This document shows positions 1 to 7,433 of a DNA stretch of 22,860 nt, one piece after another. Numbering within the stretch: position 1 is the first letter of the stretch; each line of letters opens with the position of its first letter. The translations under genes were made by a program, and so were the position numbers. The notes beneath the pieces were generated by a model, which was given only the letters and a program-made list of their open reading frames with translations, searched no databases and was not told the origin of the DNA. The DNA comes from Salinarimonas sp052380005 (GTDB lineage: Bacteria > Pseudomonadota > Alphaproteobacteria > Rhizobiales > Beijerinckiaceae): NCBI GenBank assembly GCA_052380005.1, contig JBQTCJ010000070.1; one strand, written 5' to 3'.

Positions 1-2
1 CT

Positions 3-52
3 GATCTGTCAACCATTCATCCGGTCAGATCTGTCAACCTTTTATCCGCTGG
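3..52. repeat. Two tandem copies of an imperfect 25-bp repeat at the left edge
   Basis: GATCTGTCAACC occurs at 3-14 and again at 28-39, a period of 25 bp. The following ATTCATCCG and TTTTATCCG segments are also similar, so two near-identical 25-bp units run back to back. The second copy is preceded by an 8-bp palindrome, CAGATCTG (26-33). The patch is clearly less GC-rich than its surroundings and lies 3' of the PRC-barrel gene, which ends at 78 on the minus strand. It could be the multiple-repeat end of an insertion sequence (IS21-family ends look like this) or a regulatory site. The window cut prevents a decision. Confidence 0.55.
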
Positions 53-77
53 ACATGTGGCGAGGACGCGCGCGCGG

Positions 78-782
78 TCACTCTCTCGCAGGCGGGCCCA
101 TCCAGGGCACGGCGAGATCGTCGAAGGGGCCGGCGGTGGCCGAGATCACGACGGCGTCGACCTCGCCTTCCATGGCGAAGAGGATGTCGTGGACGTAGCC
201 GCGGCGCGCGCCGTCGCCCAGCGGTGCGTATTCGCCGAGCAGCGCGTCCTCGAGCAGGAACAGGCCCGCGCCGGTGACGACGTCGTCGAGGTCGTCGTCG
301 GCGATGGCCGCGACCTGGTCGGAGACGATCCGCGCGGTGAGCGTGCGCACGTCGAAGGCCGAGTAGAGCTGCATCGCGTCCGGCTCGATCGGCGCGCGCA
401 CGGCGCCCTCCTCGGGGAGGATCTCCAGCACCGAGAGCGGGATCGAGAGCATCGGCTCGTCGAACTCCAGGAACGCGTCGAGCTCCACGACGACGGCGAC
501 GGCCCAGCCGTCGGTCGTGACGAGAATGTCCTCGACGTCGCCGATGTCCTCGCCGGAGGGGCCGAGGAGGTCGGCGTCCAGCAGGTCGTGCCCGCTCCAC
601 AGGCCGAACGCAGCAGGCTCGAAGTCGAGCTCGCCCAGGGGGATGATCCGCGCGTCCGAGAAGGCTTCGGCGGCCTGCGTGGCGGGCGCGACGATGGACT
701 GGGCCTGCGCGCCGCCGGCGGCGAGGGCGGCCAGCGACAGGGCGGCGAGGTTCGTCGATCGGCGCGTGATGAGGCGGCGCAT
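78..782 (-). CDS. Exported PRC-barrel-like domain protein
   Basis: This 234-aa protein starts at ATG 782, preceded by GGAGAG at a good distance. Residues 1-27 form a signal peptide: a basic start (MRRLITRRS), an Ala/Leu core and an AQA|QS-type cleavage site, so it should be periplasmic. Residues about 62-120 (GHDLLDADLLG...IGDVEDILV...VVELDAFL) look like a PRC-barrel domain, and a weaker similar stretch lies near 185-232 (YVHDILFAMEGEVDAVVIS). The mature protein is strikingly acidic. It lies 108 bp downstream of the RND permease on the same strand, so it may be co-transcribed, but no coupling is visible. Exported PRC-barrel proteins are common in Hyphomicrobiales and their role is poorly known. 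The family call is fairly sure; the function is unknown. Confidence 0.75.
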   Translation of the reverse strand: MRRLITRRSTNLAALSLAALAAGGAQAQSIVAPATQAAEAFSDARIIPLGELDFEPAAFGLWSGHDLLDADLLGPSGEDIGDVEDILVTTDGWAVAVVVELDAFLEFDEPMLSIPLSVLEILPEEGAVRAPIEPDAMQLYSAFDVRTLTARIVSDQVAAIADDDLDDVVTGAGLFLLEDALLGEYAPLGDGARRGYVHDILFAMEGEVDAVVISATAGPFDDLAVPWMGPPARE

Positions 783-890
783 GGGGCTCTCCGGGCGGTG
801 TGGGCTCCTCGGGGGAACCGGGCGGGCGCCTCCACGGTTCCGCGGCCCCTTTCCCGGTACGCCTCTCCGGTGCGCCCTGCAGCCCTGGCG

Positions 891-3800
891 TCAGCCTGCC
901 TGAACGAGCCCCGACATCCTCAGGTATCCCCGCTTGATGCGCCCGAGGTCCTGCGCCACGCCGAGCAGCGCGGGCACGACGAAGAGGATGATCAGCGCCG
1001 CGACCATGAGGCCGAAGGAGAGCGTGATCGCGATCGGGATCAGGAACTGCGCCTGCAGGCTCTTCTCGGCGATGAGCGGCGCCATGCCGCCCGCGGTCGT
1101 CAGCGTCGTCAGCAGCACCGCCCGGAAGCGGTCGACCGAGGAGGCCACAGCCGCCTCGGCCGGCGCCTCGCCTCCGGCGACGCGCTCGTTGTATCGGTCG
1201 ACGAGCACGATCGAGCCGTTGACGAGGATGCCCGACAGGCCGAGCAGCCCCACCATCGACAGGAAGGCGAACTGGAAGCCGAGCAGCCAATGCCCGATCA
1301 CGGCGCCGATGAAGCCGAAGGGGATCACCAGCATGACGAGGACCGGCTGCGACCAGTTCTGGAAGACGAGGGCGAGGATCACGTAGATCGCCGCCAGCGC
1401 CACGATGGCGCCGAAGCCGAGATCGCCGAAGGCCTGCGCCTGCGTCTCCGCCCGTCCCCGCACGGCGGTCTCGACGCCGTACTGCGTGCGCAGCGCCGGC
1501 AGGATACGCTCGACCACGTCGGCGCGGACCTCGCCCTCCGGGGTGACGTCCGCGTTGACGTCGGCCGTGACGGTGACGGCGACGCGACCGTCCCGGCGCT
1601 GGATGAGCGCGAAGGCGGCGCGCTCCTCGATCGCCACGGCGTCGCCGAGCCGCACCTGCGCGCCCGACGGCGTGCGCAGCGTCATGTCGAGCAGCCCCGC
1701 GACCGAGAGGTCTGCGCCCTCCTGCACGACCCGGATGGTCACCTCCTCCTCGCCGGCGGCGAAGCGCATGGCGACCGCGCCCTGGTAGACGGCGCGCACC
1801 TGCGAGACGACCGTGTCCGCGCTCAGCCCCAGCGCCTCGCCCCGCGGCGTGGTGGCGAGCACGATCTCGTTCTTGCCGAAGGGCGTGTCGTCGGCGATGC
1901 CGTAGACGCCCGGATAGTCGCGCAGCCTCAGCTTCAGGTCCTCGGCGGCGGCCTTGAGGGTCGGCAGGTCGGCGCCGGTGAAGGAGACGTCGACGTCCGA
2001 GCCCGGAGGCCCGGAGCGGCGGCCGGTGATGGAGATCTCGTCGAGGCCTGGAATGGCGGGCACCGCCTGCTCGAACGCTGCGACCACCTCGGGCGTGCGG
2101 ATCGTGCGCTCCTCGCCCGGCGTCAGCTCGACCTCCACGGTCGCCATGTTGTCCCCGCGCTTCTGGCCGGCGACGCCGAGCCGCGAGAAGGCGAAGCGCA
2201 CCACGCGCTCCCCCGTGGCGGCGGCGACGTCCGCGTCCGCGGCCGTGATCGCGTCCTCCACCCGGGCCAGCGCCGCGATCATCGCGTCCTCGGACATGCC
2301 GGGCGCGAACATGATCTCGGCGGTGACGTATTCGGGCTCGGGCGTGGGGAAGAAGGTGAACTGCACCCGCCCGCCGGCGATGAGGCCCACCGACAGGATC
2401 AGCGCCGCGACCGCGAGCGCGATGGTGGAGTAGCGCCAGGCGTAGGCGACCTGCGCGAGCCGGCGGACCGGGCCGTTGCGGAAGGCGTCGATGCCCCGCT
2501 CGAGGCCCGCTCGCATGCGGCTCATGACGGAGGGCCGCGCCCGGAGGGCGGCGCGCGCCTTGGCGCGTTCCTGTGCGGCGAGCGCGTGGCGCAGGTGGGT
2601 CGGCAGGACGAGGAAGCTCTCGAACAGCGAGGCGGCGAGCGCCACCACGACGACGAGCGGGATCGCCACGATGATCTGGCCCACCACGCCCGAGATCATG
2701 AACACGGGCAGGAAGGCCGCCTGCGTGGTCGTCGTCGCCGCGATGACCGGCACGAGCATGCGCATGGCGGCGCCGTGCGCGGCCTGCGTGGGCGACTTGC
2801 CCTCCTCGGTGAGCGTCACCGCGTGCTCGCCGACGATGATCGCGTCGTCGACGAGGATGCCGAGCACGAGGATGAGGCCCAAGAGCGAGATCGCGTTGAT
2901 GGTCTGCCCTGTCGCCCACATCAGCGCGAAGGTGGCGAGCAGCGAGATCGGCACGCCCATCGCCACCCAGAAGGCGACGCGGGTGTTGAGGAAGAGGAGC
3001 AGCACGACCACGATGATTGCCATGCCCGAGAGCGCGTTGAGCGAGAGCGTCTCGATGCGGTCCGAGACGACGCTCGCGCGCACGTCGAAGAGCTGCGCCT
3101 CGACCGTGGGCGGCAGGCGCGCCTGCAGCGCCTCGACGTAGTCGAGCGCCGCCGTCATGCTCCGGAGCGTATCGGCGCTCTCCGCCCGCTGGATGTCGAG
3201 GAGGATCATCGGCGCGCCGTCGTGCAGGAGGCGCACGCCACCGTCGCGCAGCGCCTCGCGCACGGAGGCCACGTCGCGCACGAAGATGCGCTCGCCCTCG
3301 GGCGTCGAGACGATTTCGATCGCCCCGATGCCGGACGGCCGATCCGTGCGTGCGAGCGTGCGCAGCGTGCGCTCGCTCGCGCCCTCCAGCGTGCCGAGCG
3401 GCTCGGAGAGGTTCGCCGCAGCGATGGCGCGCGAGACGTCCGTGGCGGTGAGCCCCAGCCGGCGCATGGCGTCGGGGTCGACCTCGACCCACAGCTCGCG
3501 CGCCCGCGATCCCGTGAAGGTCACCCGGTCGATGCCGCGGTCGAGGAGCCCGTCGCGCGCCTCGCGGGCGAGGGACTTGAGCGCGTCCTCGGAGACGGTG
3601 CCCGAGAGTGCTAGGAGCGCCACCGTCTCGTAGAACTCGACGCGCGTGACGACCGGGCGCTCGGCGTCGACCGGCAGCGTCGTGATCGAGGCGATCGCCT
3701 GCTCGACGTCCGAGAGCGCCTTGTCCATGTCGGCGCCCTCGACGAACTCGGCGACGATGCGCGCCGAGCCCTCGACCGCGTAGGACGTGATGTCCTGCAC

Positions 3801-4082
3801 GCCGTCGAGGAAGCGCATCTCCGGCTCGATGACGTCCAGCACCGCGGTCGAGACGTCCTCGGGGCTCGCGCCCTGCCAGGCCACGGTGACGAAGATCGTC
3901 GGGATCTGCACCGTGGGGAAGAACTGCGTGTTGAGCCGCGTCACCGCCATCAGCCCGAGCAGCGCCACGCCGAGCGCCAGCAGGTTCGCCGCGATGCGGT
4001 GACGCAGGAAGCCGTTGATGATGCCGACGATCCCGCCGCCGCCCGCGGGCAACGCGTCGCGATCGGGAGCGGGCGTGTTCAT
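891..4082 (-). CDS. RND-family efflux pump inner-membrane permease (AcrB-like)
   Basis: At 1063 aa this has the usual RND permease length. It is the proton-driven trimeric inner-membrane pump that exports drugs or toxic compounds through a periplasmic adaptor and an outer-membrane channel. The first TM segment is at about residues 26-46, followed by the large periplasmic porter loop, then a TM block in which TM4 carries VDDAIIVGEH with the paired acidic residues D412/D413, equivalent to AcrB D407/D408. A second periplasmic loop and a C-terminal TM block follow. In TM10 the motif is GLSGILVNGSIVLVD, with N955-G956 where AcrB-type pumps have a lysine and related pumps usually have Asn-Asp. The ATG (4082-4080) overlaps the adaptor's TGA, so the two are translationally coupled. 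No TolC-like gene is present in the window. The substrate cannot be inferred. Confidence 0.93.
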   Translation of the reverse strand: MNTPAPDRDALPAGGGGIVGIINGFLRHRIAANLLALGVALLGLMAVTRLNTQFFPTVQIPTIFVTVAWQGASPEDVSTAVLDVIEPEMRFLDGVQDITSYAVEGSARIVAEFVEGADMDKALSDVEQAIASITTLPVDAERPVVTRVEFYETVALLALSGTVSEDALKSLAREARDGLLDRGIDRVTFTGSRARELWVEVDPDAMRRLGLTATDVSRAIAAANLSEPLGTLEGASERTLRTLARTDRPSGIGAIEIVSTPEGERIFVRDVASVREALRDGGVRLLHDGAPMILLDIQRAESADTLRSMTAALDYVEALQARLPPTVEAQLFDVRASVVSDRIETLSLNALSGMAIIVVVLLLFLNTRVAFWVAMGVPISLLATFALMWATGQTINAISLLGLILVLGILVDDAIIVGEHAVTLTEEGKSPTQAAHGAAMRMLVPVIAATTTTQAAFLPVFMISGVVGQIIVAIPLVVVVALAASLFESFLVLPTHLRHALAAQERAKARAALRARPSVMSRMRAGLERGIDAFRNGPVRRLAQVAYAWRYSTIALAVAALILSVGLIAGGRVQFTFFPTPEPEYVTAEIMFAPGMSEDAMIAALARVEDAITAADADVAAATGERVVRFAFSRLGVAGQKRGDNMATVEVELTPGEERTIRTPEVVAAFEQAVPAIPGLDEISITGRRSGPPGSDVDVSFTGADLPTLKAAAEDLKLRLRDYPGVYGIADDTPFGKNEIVLATTPRGEALGLSADTVVSQVRAVYQGAVAMRFAAGEEEVTIRVVQEGADLSVAGLLDMTLRTPSGAQVRLGDAVAIEERAAFALIQRRDGRVAVTVTADVNADVTPEGEVRADVVERILPALRTQYGVETAVRGRAETQAQAFGDLGFGAIVALAAIYVILALVFQNWSQPVLVMLVIPFGFIGAVIGHWLLGFQFAFLSMVGLLGLSGILVNGSIVLVDRYNERVAGGEAPAEAAVASSVDRFRAVLLTTLTTAGGMAPLIAEKSLQAQFLIPIAITLSFGLMVAALIILFVVPALLGVAQDLGRIKRGYLRMSGLVQAG

Positions 4083-5470
4083 TCGCGCGTCTCCGTCTCG
4101 CCCGTCTCCGCGTCCCGAATCTCGACGAGCTGGCCGGCGGTCGCCGCCGTCAGCCGCGAGGACAGGATGCGCTCGCCGGGCGCGATCGCGTCGGACCGCA
4201 CGACGACGCCCTCGTCGCCCCAGGCGAGGACGTCGACGTCGACCCGGGCGAGGCGGCTCTCGTCGGTGACGACGAACACGCCGCCGTCGTAGAGCGCCGA
4301 GACCGGCAGCACGAGCGCGTCCTCGAAGACGCGGTCGTCGAGGCGTACCTCGACGAAGGCGCCGGGGCGCAGCACGTCGCTCGCGACCGGCGCGTCGAAG
4401 GCGGCGTAGACCGCGAAGGAGGCGTCCGCGGCCTCCGAGGCGACGCGGGCGATGCGGGCATCCCGGGCGATCTCGGTATCGCCGGCGCTCCAGATCACGG
4501 TGACCGGCCGGCCGACGAGGCCGCCGTCAGGGGCGAGCCGCGCGAATTGGCCGTCGGACAGGAGGAAGCGGGCCTCGAGCCGGTCGGTGGCGACGAGGGT
4601 GGCGATGCGGTCGTTCTGCCCGACGATCTTGCCGATCTCGGCGCCCGCGTTGGAGACGAGCGCGTCGAAGGGCGCGCGCAGGACCGTGTCGTCGAGATTG
4701 CGCTCGGCCTGGGACACCGCGAAGCGCAGGCGCTCGAGCGAGGCGTCGAGCGCGGTGCGCTGCGCCTCGAGGATCGCGATCTGGTTCTCGCGGGTCTCCA
4801 GCGCGGCGCGCGCCTGCGAGACCCGCAGCTCCACGTCGTCGAGGGCGCGGGCGGTGGCGGCGCCGCTGTCGCGCAGCTGGGTGAGGCGGGCGAGGTCGCG
4901 CTCGGCGATGGCGAGCTGCTCGGATGCCCGGGCGATGCCGTCCTCCTCCTGGCGGGTGCGGGCCTCGAGCTCGGCGATGCGCGCCTGCGCCTCCGCGAGA
5001 TCCGCCCGGGCTCTGACGAGCGCGCCTTCGTATGCGAACGGGTCGATCGTGACGAGCGGGTCGCCTTCGGAGACGCGGCCGCCGTCGACGAGCGCGTCCG
5101 AGACCGCGATCACGGGTCCGGAGACGAGCGCCCTGAGGTCGACCGAGCGGCCGGCGACGATGCGGCCGTAGGCGCCGATCGTCGGCTGCACGGAGGCCGG
5201 CGCCGCGACGACGGCGGAAATTGCGCGGGCGCGCTCGCCCTGGCGCTCGACCGGGACGGTGGGCTTGGTGTCGCGCAGCCAGCCGAAGCCGCCGAGCGCG
5301 CCGAGGATCAGCGCGATCGGCAGCACGACCATGACGAAGAGGCGCACCGCGCGCCCGAGACGGGCCCCGAGGCTCGGGGCGCGGCGCGGCGGCGCGTCCT
5401 CGCGCAGCGGGTCCCGCTCGTGAGCGTACGGGGGGGCGTCGTCGACGCGCGCGTCCATCGTCTCGATCAT
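4079..5470 (-). CDS. RND efflux periplasmic adaptor (membrane fusion protein)
   Basis: This is the HlyD/AcrA-type adaptor that bridges the RND permease and an outer-membrane channel. From ATG 5470 it is 463 aa. It has a cytosolic N-terminal stretch rich in charge and proline, one TM anchor at about 43-65 (VRLFVMVVLPIALILGAL), a first lipoyl half, a coiled-coil hairpin at about 150-262 rich in A/E/R/L, the second lipoyl half (TVLRAPFDALVSN, about 265-277), and beta-barrel and membrane-proximal domains. The frame is open to 5539, but that start would cover the palindrome at 5520-5533 and lacks family-like sequence. ATG 5470 or 5458 is therefore more likely; ATG 5458 has GAGG about 12 nt upstream, while for 5470 the same GAGG is adjacent. 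It uses a TM anchor rather than a lipoprotein signal. It is first in the operon and overlaps the permease start by 4 nt (ATGA). Confidence 0.9.
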   Translation of the reverse strand: MIETMDARVDDAPPYAHERDPLREDAPPRRAPSLGARLGRAVRLFVMVVLPIALILGALGGFGWLRDTKPTVPVERQGERARAISAVVAAPASVQPTIGAYGRIVAGRSVDLRALVSGPVIAVSDALVDGGRVSEGDPLVTIDPFAYEGALVRARADLAEAQARIAELEARTRQEEDGIARASEQLAIAERDLARLTQLRDSGAATARALDDVELRVSQARAALETRENQIAILEAQRTALDASLERLRFAVSQAERNLDDTVLRAPFDALVSNAGAEIGKIVGQNDRIATLVATDRLEARFLLSDGQFARLAPDGGLVGRPVTVIWSAGDTEIARDARIARVASEAADASFAVYAAFDAPVASDVLRPGAFVEVRLDDRVFEDALVLPVSALYDGGVFVVTDESRLARVDVDVLAWGDEGVVVRSDAIAPGERILSSRLTAATAGQLVEIRDAETGETETRE

Positions 5471-5519
5471 CCTCGTGGTCCGGGGGCTTGGACCGTGCTC
5501 CCGTCTCCCATACCGCCGT

Positions 5520-5533
5520 TTCGCAGGTGCGAA
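5520..5533. promoter_or_regulatory. Operator-like palindrome upstream of the RND operon
   Basis: TTCGCA-GG-TGCGAA is a perfect 6-bp inverted repeat with a 2-nt centre, located about 50 bp upstream of the adaptor start. On the minus strand a weak -10-like TATGGG lies a few bases beyond it, with a poor TGTTCG -35 at 17-nt spacing, which places the palindrome inside the putative promoter spacer. Efflux operons are often repressed by TetR- or MarR-type regulators at such sites, but no regulator gene is adjacent here. The palindrome is seen directly; its regulatory role is inference. Confidence 0.4.
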
Positions 5534-5591
5534 CAGCACGTGAAGAAACGTAAAGCCACGCCTGCGCCCGGCTGCGGCCCGCCTCCACCGT

Positions 5592-6422
5592 CTACGTGTC
5601 GATCACGTCGCGCGGATCGATTCCGAGCCGGCTCTCCGCCTGCTCCAGCAGTGCGAGGTCGAGAGGCCGCGGGGAGAGGTCGACGCCGTGCGAGAGCGTC
5701 TCCACGATCGTCTGCAGAGCTTTGATCCGCCCGGATTTCTTCTGCTCGGAGGAGACCGCCGTCCAGGGTGCGCCGGCGGTCGACGTGCGCCGGATCATGT
5801 CCTCGACCGCGGCCTCGTAGTGCGGCCATTTTTCGCGGTTGCGCAGGTCCTCGTAGGAGAGCTTCCAGCGCTTGAGCGGGTCGCGGAGCCGCTCGATGAA
5901 GCGCTTGCGCTGCTCCTTCTGGGAGAGGTGCAGGAACAGCTTCACGATCCGCACGCCGTCGTCGCGCAGCATCCGCTCGAAGGCGACGATCTCGCCGTAG
6001 GCGCGGCGCCACTCCGCCTCCGTGGCGAAATCCTCCACGCGCTCGACGAGCACGCGCCCGTACCACGAGCGGTCGAACACCACGATCTCGCCGGCGGCGG
6101 GCAGGCGCGACCAGAACCGGTGGAGGTAGTGGTGGCGCTTCTCGGCGGGGGAGGGCGCGCCGATCGGCCAGACCTTGAAGCCGCGCGGGTCCATGGCCGC
6201 CGCCATGCGCCGGATCGTCCCGCCCTTGCCCGCCGCGTCCCAGCCCTCGAACACGATCAGCGCGCGCTCGCCGGTGTGGAGATAGGCCTGCTGGATGCGC
6301 TTGAGCTCCGTCTGCAGCCGCGCCTCCTCGGCGACGTAGGCGTCCTCCTCGATCCGCTCGTTCAAGTCCACGGCGGCGAGGGAGAATTCCTCGTTCACCA
6401 GGCGGTTCTCGTCCAATTTCAT
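5592..6422 (-). CDS. ppk2: Polyphosphate kinase 2 (PPK2 family)
   Basis: PPK2 enzymes transfer phosphate between polyphosphate and nucleotides, mostly making nucleoside di- or triphosphates from polyP. The 276-aa length fits a single-domain PPK2. Visible motifs are the Walker A loop GWDAAGKGG (60-68), the Walker B-like DRSWYGR (117-123), HLSQKEQRKRFIERLRDPLKRWK in the lid region (165-187), and the EDLRNREKWPHYEAA segment typical of the family. The frame is open up to 6557, but ATG 6422 is the right start: it begins MKLDEN and has AGGGGAG 6 nt upstream. It is divergent from the hemolysin III gene across about 106 bp. Nucleotide preference (ADP, AMP or GDP) cannot be read by eye. Confidence in the family is high. 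Confidence 0.93.
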   Translation of the reverse strand: MKLDENRLVNEEFSLAAVDLNERIEEDAYVAEEARLQTELKRIQQAYLHTGERALIVFEGWDAAGKGGTIRRMAAAMDPRGFKVWPIGAPSPAEKRHHYLHRFWSRLPAAGEIVVFDRSWYGRVLVERVEDFATEAEWRRAYGEIVAFERMLRDDGVRIVKLFLHLSQKEQRKRFIERLRDPLKRWKLSYEDLRNREKWPHYEAAVEDMIRRTSTAGAPWTAVSSEQKKSGRIKALQTIVETLSHGVDLSPRPLDLALLEQAESRLGIDPRDVIDT

Positions 6423-6528
6423 GCTATGCTCCCCTGGAACGTCGTTCAGGGAAGACCCGTTTCGCTTTTCCTGCAAGCGGGCCGTGGTCGACGCCCGCGC
6501 CGGGACCGCGATCGAAGGAGGAGCGCGC
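6423..6528. promoter_or_regulatory. Divergent intergenic region between ppk2 and the hemolysin III gene
   Basis: The 106 bp between two divergent start codons must hold both promoters. It contains the strong ribosome-binding sites of both genes: AGGGGAG for ppk2 and AAGGAGGAG for the plus-strand gene. I could not pick a convincing -35/-10 pair for either direction. Reading frames run through it in both directions but show no family-like sequence. Confidence 0.4.
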
Positions 6529-7242
6529 ATGACGATGGACCGTTCCCCCGTCCCCAACTTCCCGATCCGTCGAGATCCGCTCTACGTTCCCCCGGCACGC
6601 GTGAAATGGGACTACAGCCGCGCGGAGCTGATCGCGGACGGGATCGTCCACGCGCTCGGCGTCAAGCTCGCGCTCGTCGGCGTCGTGCTGATCACGCTGT
6701 TCGCGGCGGAACGGGCGGGAACGCTCGAGATGACGGGAATCGCCATCTACTGCTTCGGGCTCGTCACCGTGCTCGGCGTCTCGGCCGTCTACAACCTGTA
6801 CCCGGCCTCGCGCACCAAGTGGATCCTGCGCCGCTTCGACCACGCGGCGATCTACGTGCTCATAGCCGGCACCTACACGCCCTTCCTCACCCAGATCGAC
6901 GCCGCGCACGCGGCGCCGCTCCTGGTCATCCTCTGGGGCGCCGCGGCGGTCGGCGTGACGCTCAAGCTCGTGTTCCCCGGCCGCTGGGACCGTGCGGCGA
7001 TCCTGCTCTATCTCGGCATGGGCTGGAGCGGCGTGCTCGGCGGCGAGGCGCTGCTCGAGGCGTTGACGCCCACGACGCTGTGGCTCATCGCCATCGGCGG
7101 GGCGACCTACACCGCGGGCATCGTCTTCCACCTGTGGGAATCGTTGCGGTTCCACAACGCGGTCTGGCACGCGTTCGTGCTCGCGGCATCCACTTTCATG
7201 TATTTCGCGGTGTTCGACGCGATGGTCCTCGCCAAGGCATAG
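6529..7242 (+). CDS. Hemolysin III / PAQR-family membrane protein (YqfA/TrhA type)
   Basis: This 237-aa integral membrane protein starts at ATG 6529, 7 nt after AAGGAGGAG. The frame is open further upstream, but that part is not family-like. Conserved PAQR/HlyIII marks are E33-x3-D37-G-x2-H41 at the start of TM1, AGTYTPF (113-119), and the C-terminal H201...H209...WH214-FVL. The three histidines plus the Asp form the metal site of the family. About seven hydrophobic segments are visible between residues 35 and 232. The N-terminal 25 or so residues are proline-rich and slightly longer than usual. Members have been linked to membrane-lipid homeostasis; the old hemolysin name is historical. It appears to be monocistronic, with 190 bp before the next gene. 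Confidence 0.92.
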   Translation: MTMDRSPVPNFPIRRDPLYVPPARVKWDYSRAELIADGIVHALGVKLALVGVVLITLFAAERAGTLEMTGIAIYCFGLVTVLGVSAVYNLYPASRTKWILRRFDHAAIYVLIAGTYTPFLTQIDAAHAAPLLVILWGAAAVGVTLKLVFPGRWDRAAILLYLGMGWSGVLGGEALLEALTPTTLWLIAIGGATYTAGIVFHLWESLRFHNAVWHAFVLAASTFMYFAVFDAMVLAKA

Positions 7243-7433
7243 GTTCCCGCGATCGCCTTCCTCATCGTTCATAGGTATCCATTCCCGATCGCAGCGTATC
7301 GGCGTCGACCGGCCTGCCCCCGTGTTGCGGGAATACGGGCCTCGATCTCAGGAACGATCCCATCCGCTGCCTGTTGACCGGCAGAATCGGCGCGCGAGCG
7401 CCGCGGCCGAGCGCAGCCGAAGGAGAGGATCCC

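Noticed and set aside
57..3614. 1185-codon plus-strand open frame opposite the RND permease
   Set aside because: It lies antisense to a clearly recognised gene, has the R/A/D/H/E-rich composition expected of a GC-driven shadow frame, and resembles no family. The same holds for the other very long opposite-strand frames in the window.
5471..5539. Longer start for the RND adaptor
   Set aside because: The added residues are not family-like and would place the 14-bp palindrome inside the coding region. ATG 5470 or 5458 fits better.
6423..6557. Longer PPK2 start at 6557
   Set aside because: ATG 6422 has an excellent ribosome-binding site (AGGGGAG) and family similarity starts there; the extension would also overlap the divergent neighbour's start.
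7243..7433. Possible promoter or small RNA in the 191-bp gap before the PoxB-like gene
   Set aside because: A TTGACC (7373-7378) and a short hairpin GGCGC-GCGA-GCGCC (7389-7402) are present, but no -10 at the right spacing and no clear RNA structure; too weak to list.
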